Origin: VBDM01 sp049802235
Lineage (GTDB): Bacteria; Pseudomonadota; Gammaproteobacteria; Burkholderiales; SG8-39
NCBI GenBank assembly: GCA_049802235.1
Contig: JBARMB010000085.1
Location: 1 to 64,000, forward strand
Reading direction: 5' to 3'
DNA: 64,000 nt
The position numbers and the translations under genes were made by a program. The notes beneath the pieces were generated by a model. The model saw only the letters and a list, made by a program, of their open reading frames with translations, did no database searches and was not told where the DNA came from. Positions 42,822 to 51,054 of the stretch are shown here, in pieces; the first letter of the stretch is position 1; each line of letters starts with the position of its first letter.

Positions 42822-44264
42822 TCAAATCACAAACCTATCGACGAATTCGTTCACCGGCGTCGCCTCCAGGCGCTTCGGGTCCTGGCACAAGTCCAGGATC
42901 GCCTGGCGCTGCTGCTCCGGAAAACGGCGGGCGAGGTTGGTGCGGAATTTCGCTTCCAGCACCGGGATGCCCTCTTTGCGGCGGCGACGATGCCCCAGCG
43001 GATATTCTACCGCCACCTTGCGGGTCCGGGTTCCGTCCTTGAAGATCACTTGCAGCTGATTCGCGATCGAGCGCTTCTTCGGATCGTGGTAGTCGCGCGA
43101 GTACTGCCGGTTCTCGATGCAGACCATCTTCGCGCGCAGAGCGTCGATCCTCGGGTCGCGGGCGACGTCGTCTTCGTAGTCGGCGGCGGTGAGATTGCCC
43201 TTGATCAGGCCGACGGCGGTCATGTACTGGATGCAGTGATCGCGGTCGGCCGGATTGTGCAGCGGCCCTTTCTTGTCGATGATGCGGAGCGCCGATTCGT
43301 GCGTGACGATCTCGATCTTCTTGATGTCCGCAAGCCGGTCCTTCACCTCGGGATGCAACTGGATCGCCGCTTCGACTGCCGTCTGCGCATGGAACTCGGC
43401 GGGGAAGGAAATCTTGAACAGCACGTTCTCCATGACGTAGGAACCGTAGCGCCGCTGGAACCTGAACGGCTTGCCGCGGAACAATACGTCGTAGAAGCCC
43501 CAGGTCTTCGCCGTGAGGACCGACGGATAGCCCATCTCGCCGGTCTTCGCGATCAGGGCGAGGCGCACCGCGCGGCTGGTGGCATCGCCCGCGGCCCAGG
43601 ACTTGCGCGAGCCGGTATTGGGAGTGTGGCGGTAGGTCCGCAGGCTCTGGCCATCGACCCACGCCTGCGACACGGCGTTGATGGTTTGATCGCGCGCGAG
43701 GCCGAGCAGCTGCGCCACCACCGCGGTCGAGGCGACTTTCACCAGCACCACGTGATCGAGGCCAACGCGATTGAAGCTGTTCTCCAGCGCGATGACGCCC
43801 TGAATCTCGTGTGCCTTGATCATGGCGGTGAGCACGTCGCGCATCGCCAGCGGCTTTCCGCCCTGCGCCAAAGCGCTGCGCGACAGCCAGTCGGCGGTGG
43901 CGAGAATGCCGCCGAGATTATCCGACGGGTGGCCCCACTCGGCGGCGAGCCAGGTGTCGTTGAAGTCGAGCCAGCGGATCATGGCGCCGATGTTGAACGC
44001 CGCCTGCACCGGGTCGAGCTGGAACTGCGTGCCCGGGACCCTGGCGCCGTTCGGCACCACGGTGCCCGGGACGACCGGCCCGAGCAGCTTGGCGCAGGCG
44101 GGATATTCGAGCGCCTCCAGTCCGCAGCCGAGCGTATCCATCAGGCAAAGCCGCGCGGTGTTGTAGGCTTCGGCGCTTTTGATCGCGTATTTGCCGACGT
44201 AGTCGGCAATGTCGACCAGCACCTTGTCGGGTTTGGGGCGGACGTTGGAAATGTTGCCGGACAT
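42822..44264 (-). CDS. prpD: 2-Methylcitrate dehydratase PrpD
   Basis: The 480-residue MmgE/PrpD-family protein dehydrates 2-methylcitrate to 2-methylaconitate in propionate use. Hallmarks are ARLCLMDTLGCGLEALEYPAC, IRWLDFNDTWLAAEWGHPSDNLG (active-site region), NSFNRVGLDHVVLVKVAS and RKSWAAGDATSRAVRLALIA. It is in the same orientation as prpC and prpB, with one unknown small gene between prpC and prpD. Length matches E. coli PrpD. Normal ATG at 44264; no strong ribosome site (GAAAAAAAATCC). Confidence 0.94.
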   Translation of the reverse strand: MSGNISNVRPKPDKVLVDIADYVGKYAIKSAEAYNTARLCLMDTLGCGLEALEYPACAKLLGPVVPGTVVPNGARVPGTQFQLDPVQAAFNIGAMIRWLDFNDTWLAAEWGHPSDNLGGILATADWLSRSALAQGGKPLAMRDVLTAMIKAHEIQGVIALENSFNRVGLDHVVLVKVASTAVVAQLLGLARDQTINAVSQAWVDGQSLRTYRHTPNTGSRKSWAAGDATSRAVRLALIAKTGEMGYPSVLTAKTWGFYDVLFRGKPFRFQRRYGSYVMENVLFKISFPAEFHAQTAVEAAIQLHPEVKDRLADIKKIEIVTHESALRIIDKKGPLHNPADRDHCIQYMTAVGLIKGNLTAADYEDDVARDPRIDALRAKMVCIENRQYSRDYHDPKKRSIANQLQVIFKDGTRTRKVAVEYPLGHRRRRKEGIPVLEAKFRTNLARRFPEQQRQAILDLCQDPKRLEATPVNEFVDRFVI

Positions 44265-44292
44265 GGATTTTTTTTCGCGTGCGGAGCCGGCG

Positions 44293-44694
44293 CTAAGGCG
44301 CGGGCTGCGGGGGGAGGCGAAGGCAGCGGTAGGTGCCTTCCTTGCCGCCCGTCCGGCGGAGGTCCATGGCGGCTGTCTTCGATTTTCCGGTGCCCCCGGG
44401 GCGAATCAGGAAGGCTTGTCCCTGCGCCGGCGTCACTTTCCACCAGCCGTCCTGATCGGGTGTGATGTTTGACCGGCCGTAGACCTCGCGGGCGAAGCCG
44501 TCGACATCGGCGACGACCGGCTGGTCCGGATCCTTTGTTTCGGCTGCGCCGACAAAAAGTATGGGCGGCTTCCTGTTGTACTCGACGCCCGGCAGGCGGC
44601 ATTCCCAGGTGCCGGCGATCTCGTCGAGGGGGGCGGCGACGGCCGGGCCCGTGATGCAAAGTGCGGCCAACAAGGTGGACGAGAGAATTTTCAT
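44293..44694 (-). CDS. Small secreted protein of unknown function inside the prp operon
   Basis: A 133-residue precursor with a signal peptide (ILSSTLLAALCITGPAVA). The mature part is IAGTWECRLPGVEYNRKPPILFVG... and ends GTYRCLRLPPQPAP, with two cysteines (WECRL and YRCLR) near the ends that could pair. The opening GTW strand pattern looks like a small beta-barrel, but I do not recognise a family. AGGAGG precedes ATG 44694. A periplasmic protein between prpC and prpD is odd, since the pathway is cytoplasmic; function unknown. Confidence 0.65.
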   Translation of the reverse strand: MKILSSTLLAALCITGPAVAAPLDEIAGTWECRLPGVEYNRKPPILFVGAAETKDPDQPVVADVDGFAREVYGRSNITPDQDGWWKVTPAQGQAFLIRPGGTGKSKTAAMDLRRTGGKEGTYRCLRLPPQPAP

Positions 44695-44720
44695 GGGGTT
44701 GCCTCCTGAAAAAAGCGAGT

Positions 44721-45872
44721 TTACCTTCGGTCTTTGAGCGGCGCCCACTTGCGGTTCTCGGGCCCGGTGTAATTGGCGCTCGGGCGGATGATCTTGCCGT
44801 CGATTCTCTGCTCGATGATGTGCGCCGACCAGCCGGAGGTGCGCGAGATGACGAAGATCGGCGTGAACATCGCCGTCGGCACACCCAGCATATGGTACGA
44901 CACGGCGCTGAACCAGTCGAGGTTGGGGAACATTTTCTTCTCACGCCCCATCACCTGTTCGAGGCGCTCGGCGATGTCGAACAGCTTCATGTCGTTCGCC
45001 TCCGCCGACAGCCGGCGCGCCACTTCCTTGATCACCTTGTTGCGCGGGTCGCCGGTGGTGTAGACCGGGTGGCCGAAGCCGATGACGATCTCCTTGTTCT
45101 GCACCCGCCGCACGATGTCGGCCTCCGCCGCGCCGGGATCGTCGTAGCGCGACTGCACCTCGAAGGCGACTTCATTCGCGCCGCCGTGCTTGGGGCCGCG
45201 CAGCGCGCCGATGCCGCCGCAGATCGCCGAGTAGAGATCCGATCCGGTGCCCGCGACCACGCGGCAGGCGAAGGTCGAGGCGTTGAATTCGTGCTCGGCA
45301 TAGAGGATGAGCGAGGTGTGCATCGCCCGCACCCACATCTGCGACGCAGGCTTGCCGTGCAGCAGATGCAGAAAATGCCCGCCGATCGAGTCGTCGTCGG
45401 TCTCGACCTCGATGCGCCGGCCATTGTGGCTGTAGTGATGCCAGTAGAGAAGCATCGAGCCGAGCGACGCCATGAGGCGGTCGGCGATGTGGCGCCCGCC
45501 GGACACGTTGTGGTCGTCCTTCTCCGGCAGCACCGTGCCGAGCACCGACACGCCGGTGCGCATCACGTCCATCGGATGGGCGGAGGCGGGCACGCACTCG
45601 AGCGCGGCTTTTACCGCGGCGGGAAGCCCGCGCAGCGCTTTCAGTTTTGTCTTGTAGCCCGCGAGTTCCGCCGCGTTGGGCAGCTTTTCGTGCACCAGCA
45701 GGTAGGCGATCTCCTCGAACTCGGCCTCATCGGCGAAATCGAGGATGTCGTAGCCGCGATAGTGCAGGTCGTTGCCGCTGCGGCCGACGGTGCACAGCGC
45801 CGTGTTGCCGGCGGTGACGCCGGAGAGGGCGACCGATTTTTTCGGCTTCGCGGTGACGGCGGCTTCGCTCAT
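44721..45872 (-). CDS. prpC: 2-Methylcitrate synthase PrpC
   Basis: This 383-residue citrate-synthase-fold enzyme condenses propionyl-CoA with oxaloacetate. It shows DLHYRGYDILDFADEAEFEE, AHPMDVMRTGVSVLG, ALRGPKHGGANE and GFGHPVYTTGDPR (catalytic histidines and arginine). Compared with the window's gltA, it is shorter and carries HPVYTTGDPR where GltA has HRVYKNYDPR, the normal distinction of methylcitrate synthases. Its start overlaps the stop of prpB (ATGA). The gene belongs to the mdh-mch-lyase-prpB-prpC run. Confidence 0.93.
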   Translation of the reverse strand: MSEAAVTAKPKKSVALSGVTAGNTALCTVGRSGNDLHYRGYDILDFADEAEFEEIAYLLVHEKLPNAAELAGYKTKLKALRGLPAAVKAALECVPASAHPMDVMRTGVSVLGTVLPEKDDHNVSGGRHIADRLMASLGSMLLYWHHYSHNGRRIEVETDDDSIGGHFLHLLHGKPASQMWVRAMHTSLILYAEHEFNASTFACRVVAGTGSDLYSAICGGIGALRGPKHGGANEVAFEVQSRYDDPGAAEADIVRRVQNKEIVIGFGHPVYTTGDPRNKVIKEVARRLSAEANDMKLFDIAERLEQVMGREKKMFPNLDWFSAVSYHMLGVPTAMFTPIFVISRTSGWSAHIIEQRIDGKIIRPSANYTGPENRKWAPLKDRR

Positions 45873-46759
45873 TTTGTTTTCTCCTTGGCGAAAAGCTGGT
45901 CGAGCTTCTTCTCGTAGGAATGGTAGTCCAGGAAATCGTAGAGATCGGCGCGGGTCTGCATCAGATCGACGACGTTCTTCTGCGTGCCTTCATTGCGGAT
46001 GGCATTGTAGACCTTGAGCGCGGCGGCGTTCATGGCGCGGAACGCGGACAGCGGATAGAGCGCGATGGCGACATCGGCCGAGCGCAACTCCTCCAGCGTG
46101 AACAGCGGCGTCGCGCCGAACTCGGTGATGTTGGCGAGGATCGGCACTTTCACCGCGTCGGCGAATTTCCGGTACATGGAAAGCCCGGTCACCGCTTCCG
46201 GAAAGATGGCGTCGGCACCCGCCTCGACGCAGGCGACGGCGCGCTCGATGGCGCGCTCCAGGCCTTCCCCCGCCAGCGCGTCGGTGCGCGCCATGACGAC
46301 GAAGTCCGGATCGGTCTTCGCGTCCACCGCCGCCTTGATGCGGTCGACCATCTCCTGCTGCGACACCAGCTCCTTGCCGGGACGATGGCCGCAGCGCTTG
46401 GCGCCGACCTGGTCCTCGATGTGCATCGCCGCGGCGCCGGACTTGATCAGCGATTTCACCGTGCGGGCGACGTTGAAGGCGCTGGCGCCGAAGCCGGTAT
46501 CGACGTCCACCAGCAGCGGCAGCGGGCACACGTCGGTGATGCGGCGGATGTCGGTGAGCACGTCGTCGAGGTTCGATATGCCGAGATCCGGCAGGCCGAG
46601 CGAGCCGGCGGCGACGCCGCCGCCGGAGAGATAAATCGATCGGTAGCCGGTGCGCTCGGCAAGCCGCGCATGATAGGCGTTGATGACGCCCACGCACTGC
46701 AGCGGTTTTTCGGCTTTCATGGCGGCGCGGAATTTCGCGCCCGGAGATAGCGTGCTCAT
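45869..46759 (-). CDS. prpB: 2-Methylisocitrate lyase PrpB
   Basis: The 296-residue PEP-mutase/isocitrate-lyase-fold enzyme splits 2-methylisocitrate into pyruvate and succinate. Motifs are VGVINAYHARLAERTGYRSIYLSGGG, LLVDVDTGFG (metal ligands), HIEDQVGAKRCGHRPGKELV (catalytic cysteine in the KRCGHR loop) and MARTDALAGEG. ATG 46759 is 34 bases downstream of the CoA lyase gene, and the stop overlaps prpC. The products enter the TCA genes encoded on the other strand. Confidence 0.95.
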   Translation of the reverse strand: MSTLSPGAKFRAAMKAEKPLQCVGVINAYHARLAERTGYRSIYLSGGGVAAGSLGLPDLGISNLDDVLTDIRRITDVCPLPLLVDVDTGFGASAFNVARTVKSLIKSGAAAMHIEDQVGAKRCGHRPGKELVSQQEMVDRIKAAVDAKTDPDFVVMARTDALAGEGLERAIERAVACVEAGADAIFPEAVTGLSMYRKFADAVKVPILANITEFGATPLFTLEELRSADVAIALYPLSAFRAMNAAALKVYNAIRNEGTQKNVVDLMQTRADLYDFLDYHSYEKKLDQLFAKEKTK

Positions 46760-46793
46760 CGTGACCTCTTCATCCAGTTCCCTTTTACCGCGT

Positions 46794-47783
46794 TCAAAAA
46801 AAAGCCTTCGCTGCCTCTTCGGGAATCGAGACACCGGTCACGCGCGCCTTCTGCAGCACTTCCCAATAATAGCGGTAGGTGGCGCGGTCGTGCAGCTCGG
46901 CGGCGTACTGGATCGGGCCCCAGTCGGCCTTTTGCGCCGCGAGCAGGATATTGGCGCCGTCCCGCACCTCGGAGTAGTCCGGCTTCATCGCGTCGACGAT
47001 CGGCCGGATCTGCGTCGGGTAGATGCTCCACATGCGCAGGAAGCCGAATTCGTGCCGCGCGCGCCGGGCATCCTCGTAGGTGACCTCGGTGTTCTTCAGG
47101 TCGAGCGTGACGTTGTGGGCCGGCACGATGCCGTTGGCGAGCGCCGCCGCGACGACCTCGCTCTTGGCGCGAGCGAGGAGCTGGTGCTCGAACTGCCCGG
47201 GCGATCGCATCGCCGAGGCGGGAATCGCGCCGTGGTGCCCGGAGACGAAATCCATCAAGCCGAAGTCGAGCACCTGCAGCCAGGGCAGGGCGGCGATCTC
47301 GAACGCTTGCTTGAGCGCGCCGTGGGTCTCGATCAGCGCGTGGACGGGGATTTCGCGCCGGATGCGATGGTGCGCGGCCACCTGCTGGATATGGATGATC
47401 ATCTCGGCGACCTGGGCGGCGGCGGTCGGCTTGGGGAGGGTGATGTAGGCGAGCCGCTCGCCCGCGCCGCTTACCAGGATGTCGAGGTCCTTTTTCCAGT
47501 GCGGATGGGTGAAATCATGGATGCGCACGCCGGCCTGCCGGTGCCTGTTCGCCGCGCCGTCGAGCACCCGCACGATCATCTCGGCATGCTCCTGTTCCTT
47601 GCCCGCCGGGGCGCCGTCCTCGCAGTCGCAGGTGATGTCGAAAATCGGGCCGAGCGTGTCCTGCAGTTCGAGCGCCTTCAGGATCAGCTTCTCGCTGCCG
47701 GCAAAATGCTCGCACGAGGGAATGACGGGAAAGGGCTTCTCGCCCTTGAACAGGGCGTCGTTGGGGTGGACCGGCTGGGTCAT
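46794..47783 (-). CDS. HpcH/HpaI-family CoA-ester lyase (malyl-/beta-methylmalyl-CoA lyase-like)
   Basis: The 329-residue protein shows the CitE/Mcl active-site pattern: FDITCDCEDGAPAGKEQEHA (metal-binding acidic cluster), VRIHDFTHPHWKKDLD, IPVHALIETHGALKQAFEIA (glutamate) and DFGLMDFVSGHHG. This enzyme group cleaves malyl-CoA, beta-methylmalyl-CoA or citramalyl-CoA. Its start overlaps the stop of a double-MaoC hydratase by four bases, a pairing known for mesaconyl-CoA hydratase with beta-methylmalyl-CoA lyase, giving glyoxylate and propionyl-CoA. Directly downstream are the methylcitrate genes that consume propionyl-CoA. AGAGGAAAG precedes the ATG. Confidence 0.82.
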   Translation of the reverse strand: MTQPVHPNDALFKGEKPFPVIPSCEHFAGSEKLILKALELQDTLGPIFDITCDCEDGAPAGKEQEHAEMIVRVLDGAANRHRQAGVRIHDFTHPHWKKDLDILVSGAGERLAYITLPKPTAAAQVAEMIIHIQQVAAHHRIRREIPVHALIETHGALKQAFEIAALPWLQVLDFGLMDFVSGHHGAIPASAMRSPGQFEHQLLARAKSEVVAAALANGIVPAHNVTLDLKNTEVTYEDARRARHEFGFLRMWSIYPTQIRPIVDAMKPDYSEVRDGANILLAAQKADWGPIQYAAELHDRATYRYYWEVLQKARVTGVSIPEEAAKAFF

Positions 47784-48841
47784 GTCTTTCCTCTGCGGGG
47801 CATGAGCACGGTGTAATCCAGATCGAGCACGACATGCGGGTCGTGCTTGCCGTCCGCGCCCGTCGCTGCCGAAATCCCGCTCGCGCGCCGGTTCTTGGCG
47901 CCGGTCAGCCGCAACCTCAGGGCGCCGAGATCGTCGCGGCCCGGGAGCGCCCATTTTTCCAGCACCTGAGTGTACGCGTAGAGCGTGTCGCCGGCGAAAG
48001 CCGGGTTGACGTGGCTGCCGGCGTTGATCGCGGCGATCGAGATCGCGTTCTCCAGCCCGTCGTAGGCGAGCGCGCGGCACACCGAGATCACGTGGCCGCC
48101 GTACATCAGTCGCCGGCCGAACTGCGAATCCTTCATCGCCAGGGCGTCGAAGTGTACCCGCGCGGTGTTCTGGTACAGCCGGGTGGCGAGCGTGTGATCG
48201 GATTCGTCCACCGTCATTCCGGCAGGATGGTCGATGCGCTCCCCGGCATCATAATCGTCCCACAGGTCGGTGCTGCCGGTGGTCTCCGGATCGAATCGGG
48301 CGGCGTTCAGAAATGCGGGCACGTTCAAGCGCTCGACCGGCACCGCCTGCGGCAGATCGGGTATCACCGCCCTGGGCGCGGGAGCCTGCGCGTCGCGCTT
48401 GTGCACCATGACCCAGCGCGCCCAGCTGAGCACCAGCTCGCCGTTCTGGTTGAACGCCGAGGAACGGACCCAGACGATCCCGCTCGTGCCGCTGGCGTTC
48501 TGCTTCAGGCCGATAATCTCGGATTCGGCGCGCAGCGTGTCCCCGGGATAGCAGGGCGCGCAGAAGCGCACGTCGGCATAGCCGAGGTTGGCGACGGCGT
48601 TCAGGGAAATGTCGGGGACGGTCTTGCCGAAGGCGATGTGGAAGGCGAGCAGATCGTCCACCGTGCGGTCGCGAAGCCCGAGCGCGCGCGCGACCGGCCG
48701 CGCGCAATGCAGAATGTGGCGCGAGCCGGTGAGCGCGATGTAGAGCGAGCAATCGCCGTCGGTGATGGTGCGCGGCGTGGCGTGGCGGATTTTCTCGCCG
48801 AGCCGGAAGTCCTCGAAGAAATTTCCAGGACGCGTTTTCAT
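47780..48841 (-). CDS. MaoC-family double hotdog dehydratase, probable mesaconyl-CoA hydratase
   Basis: The product has 353 residues with two MaoC hotdog domains (about 10-165 and 200-345). The first carries ITDGDCSLYIALTGSRHILHC, the second DESDHTLATRLYQNTARVHFDA and GRRLMYGGHVISVCRALAYD, plus INAGSHVNPAFAGDTLYAYTQVL. Length and double-domain form match mesaconyl-CoA (2-methylfumaryl-CoA) hydratase. It is translationally coupled to the CoA-ester lyase and lies 93 bases after mdh. The combined reaction would turn mesaconyl-CoA to glyoxylate and propionyl-CoA. ATG 48841 is chosen because the family's start MKTRPGNFFEDF aligns there. Confidence 0.8.
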   Translation of the reverse strand: MKTRPGNFFEDFRLGEKIRHATPRTITDGDCSLYIALTGSRHILHCARPVARALGLRDRTVDDLLAFHIAFGKTVPDISLNAVANLGYADVRFCAPCYPGDTLRAESEIIGLKQNASGTSGIVWVRSSAFNQNGELVLSWARWVMVHKRDAQAPAPRAVIPDLPQAVPVERLNVPAFLNAARFDPETTGSTDLWDDYDAGERIDHPAGMTVDESDHTLATRLYQNTARVHFDALAMKDSQFGRRLMYGGHVISVCRALAYDGLENAISIAAINAGSHVNPAFAGDTLYAYTQVLEKWALPGRDDLGALRLRLTGAKNRRASGISAATGADGKHDPHVVLDLDYTVLMPRRGKT

Positions 48842-48934
48842 GCCGAATTCCGCTTGGACCTGTTGTGACTGCCGACCTCGGACCCGATCGCCTGCGGGCA
48901 TGCGCGAATCCGCAGCAATCCGTCGCCGGCCGTG

Positions 48935-49927
48935 CTAGCCCAGCAGATGCTTCACGCCATCGCGTTCTTCGTGCAGTTCCTTCAGCGTCGCGCTCATGCG
49001 CGCACGGCCGAAGTCGCTGATCTCGATGCCCTTGACGATCTGGTACTGGCCGTTGCTGCAGGTCACCGGGTGGCCGTAGAGCACGCCTGCGGCAATGCCG
49101 TAGTTGCCGTCGGAGGGAATCCCCATCGAAACCCAGTCGCCGTCGCGCGTGCCGTGGACCCAGTCGCGCACGTGGTCGATGGCGGCGTTGGCGGCGCTCG
49201 CCGCCGAGGACAGGCCGCGCGCTTCGATGATGGCCGCGCCGCGCTTCTGCACCGTCGGAATGAAAGTTTTCTCCAGCCAGTCCTGGTCGTTGATCATCGG
49301 CCACACTTTCCTGCCGTCGGCTTCCGCCTGGAACAGGTCGGGATACTGGGTCGCGGAGTGATTGCCCCAGACGGTCACCTTGCGGATCGAGGTCAAGGGC
49401 TTGCCGATTTTCTGCGCGATCTGGCTGACGGCGCGATTGTGATCGAGCCGCATCATCGCCGTGAATTGCGCCGGCTTCAGGCTCGGCGCGTTTTTCATCG
49501 CGATGAGGCAGTTGGTATTGGCGGGATTGCCGACCACCAGCACTTTCACGTTGCGGCTCGCCACCGCGTCGAGGGCTTTCCCCTGCGGCGCGAAGATCTT
49601 GCCGTTCGCTTCGAGCAGGTCCTTGCGCTCCATGCCCGGCCCGCGCGGCCGCGCGCCGACGAGCAACGCGATGTCTGCATCCTTGAATGCCGCCATCGGG
49701 TCCGAAGCCGGCGCCATGCCGTGGAGCAGCGGGAAGGCGCAGTCGTCGAGTTCCATCATCACGCCCTTGAGCGCCTTCTGCGCTTTCTCGTCGGGAATTT
49801 CCAGCAGTTGCAGGATCACCGGCTGGTCTTTTCCGAGCATCTCGCCGCTCGCGATCCTGAACAGCAGGCTGTAACCGATTTGCCCGGCGGCGCCGGTGAC
49901 TGCGACACGGACTGGCGGCTTGGTCAT
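48935..49927 (-). CDS. mdh: Malate dehydrogenase
   Basis: The 330-residue NAD enzyme oxidises malate to oxaloacetate. Motifs are VTGAAGQIGYSLLFRIA (nucleotide loop), LLVGARPRGPGMERKDLL (substrate loop arginines), VVGNPANTNCLI, MRLDHNRAVSQIA (aspartate of the charge relay and arginine) and TVWGNHSATQYPD (catalytic histidine). It is the first gene of the minus block and follows a strong promoter TTGACA-N17-TAAACT at 50049-50077 with a 115-base leader. AGGGAGC precedes ATG 49927. Confidence 0.96.
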   Translation of the reverse strand: MTKPPVRVAVTGAAGQIGYSLLFRIASGEMLGKDQPVILQLLEIPDEKAQKALKGVMMELDDCAFPLLHGMAPASDPMAAFKDADIALLVGARPRGPGMERKDLLEANGKIFAPQGKALDAVASRNVKVLVVGNPANTNCLIAMKNAPSLKPAQFTAMMRLDHNRAVSQIAQKIGKPLTSIRKVTVWGNHSATQYPDLFQAEADGRKVWPMINDQDWLEKTFIPTVQKRGAAIIEARGLSSAASAANAAIDHVRDWVHGTRDGDWVSMGIPSDGNYGIAAGVLYGHPVTCSNGQYQIVKGIEISDFGRARMSATLKELHEERDGVKHLLG

Positions 49928-50048
49928 GGAAAAGCTCCCTGAGAAGATTCTGGTTCTGAATATCAGGTGAAACGATCAGAGGCGCCGACGTTGCGCGGCT
50001 GAGTGTCCCGCGTACCGCATCATGCTTGCTGCGGTGCAAAATGTTTTG

Positions 50049-50077
50049 AGTTTAGGCACTCCACCGGGCACTGTCAA
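50049..50077 (-). promoter_or_regulatory. Sigma-70 promoter of the mdh-mch-prp block
   Basis: On the minus strand TTGACA (50077-50072), 17-base spacer, TAAACT (50054-50049): consensus -35 and ideal spacing. Confidence 0.75.
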
Positions 50078-50255
50078 TTCGACTCCGTGGTGAATCTCGA
50101 AACGACGGCGGGCACTGCCCGCAGTGCACATCCCAGCGGCGGGTTCGAGGCAATGAAAAGTGTTGCAGACGGCCGACGCGACGCAAATTTGACGCTCGCC
50201 CGCGGGATAAAGAAGCGCGCGTTTTTACGCAGCACAAAGCGGGAGGGAAGCCTGA

Positions 50256-50286
50256 TATACTCTTGACCTCAGTCAAGAGATTTTTT
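50256..50286 (+). promoter_or_regulatory. sdhC -10 box and overlapping hairpin
   Basis: TATACT (50256-50261) is followed at once by CTCTTGAC-CTCA-GTCAAGAG (50260-50279) and ATTTTTT. The perfect eight-base stem covers the expected transcription start and ends in a T-run, so it is either an operator or a terminator-like leader structure. Confidence 0.5.
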
Positions 50287-50322
50287 CAGAAAAGCGCGCA
50301 AACCTCGGAAGGATGCCGTTAT

Positions 50323-50712
50323 ATGCCCGATCTGGCGGCGAATAAGAAACGTCCTCTCTGGTACAACCTCAGTCCCCTCAGTCTCCCGCTTCCGGGCCTG
50401 GTTTCGATTTTGCACCGCGTCAGCGGCGCGTTGCTGTTCCTCGGACTTGTCTGGTTCCTGTTCCTGCTGGACATGAGTCTTTCCTCCGAGGCAGGGTTTT
50501 CCCGCTTCAAGGGCTACGTCGGTCATCCGCTGGTAAAACTCTCGTTGCTCGGGTTCCTGTGGGCGTACCTGCATCACTTTTGCGCCGGCGTTCGCTATTT
50601 GTTCATGGACATCGACAAGGGCGTCGACCTCGATACGACGCGCAAGACCAGCTACGCCGTGCTCGCGGTGAGTCTCGTTCTGACCGCCGTTATCGGGGCG
50701 AATTTGTGGTGA
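50323..50712 (+). CDS. sdhC: Succinate dehydrogenase cytochrome b556 subunit
   Basis: The 129-residue membrane anchor has three helices (SILHRVSGALLFLGLVWFL; LVKLSLLGFLWAYLHHFCAG; TSYAVLAVSLVLTAVIGA). The haem and quinone-site histidines are in HRVSGALL and YLHHFCAGVRYLFMD. RPLWYNLSPLSLPLPGLVS is the usual N-terminus. The ATG at 50323 has AAGGA nine bases upstream. The stop overlaps sdhD by four bases (GTGA). First gene of the plus-strand TCA run. Confidence 0.94.
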   Translation: MPDLAANKKRPLWYNLSPLSLPLPGLVSILHRVSGALLFLGLVWFLFLLDMSLSSEAGFSRFKGYVGHPLVKLSLLGFLWAYLHHFCAGVRYLFMDIDKGVDLDTTRKTSYAVLAVSLVLTAVIGANLW

Positions 50713-51053
50713 AGCGCGTGATCGTGGGCGCCCATTACGGGCTCAGGGGCTGGCTGGCGCAGCGCGTTACCGCTGCGGTAATGGCGATCTACACTCTGAT
50801 CTTCGTCCTGCTCCTGTTCGGCAGCCGGCCGGTCACCTACACGTCCTGGAAGGCCCTGTTCACGCAGGGATGGATTCGTTTCGCGACATTTGTGTTCGTG
50901 GCAAGCGTGCTGATCCATGCCTGGATCGGCATGCGCGACATCTGGATGGATTACATAAAGCCTGCCGGCTTGCGCCTCGTGCTTGAAATCGCAACCATCC
51001 TTCTGCTCGTCGGCTACGCAGGTTGGGCGATGCAGATACTCTGGAGAGTCTGA
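50709..51053 (+). CDS. sdhD: Succinate dehydrogenase membrane anchor subunit
   Basis: A 114-residue three-helix protein starting at GTG 50709, which overlaps the sdhC stop. Motifs are YGLRGWLAQRVTAAVMAIYT near the N-terminus and VLIHAWIGMRDIWMDYIKP, with the haem-ligand histidine and the quinone-site aspartate and tyrosine. It pairs with SdhC to hold haem b and pass electrons to ubiquinone. Confidence 0.93.
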   Translation: MKRVIVGAHYGLRGWLAQRVTAAVMAIYTLIFVLLLFGSRPVTYTSWKALFTQGWIRFATFVFVASVLIHAWIGMRDIWMDYIKPAGLRLVLEIATILLLVGYAGWAMQILWRV

Positions 51054-51054
51054 A

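Larger units (their letters stand above)
49928..50322. other. Divergent control region between mdh and sdhC
   Basis: 395 bases without a gene. It contains the mdh promoter on the minus strand, a TATACT box and hairpin for sdhC on the plus strand, and about 170 bases between them (50080-50250) in which I see no clear repeat apart from GGGCACTG-CCCGCAGTGCAC near 50112. Confidence 0.6.
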
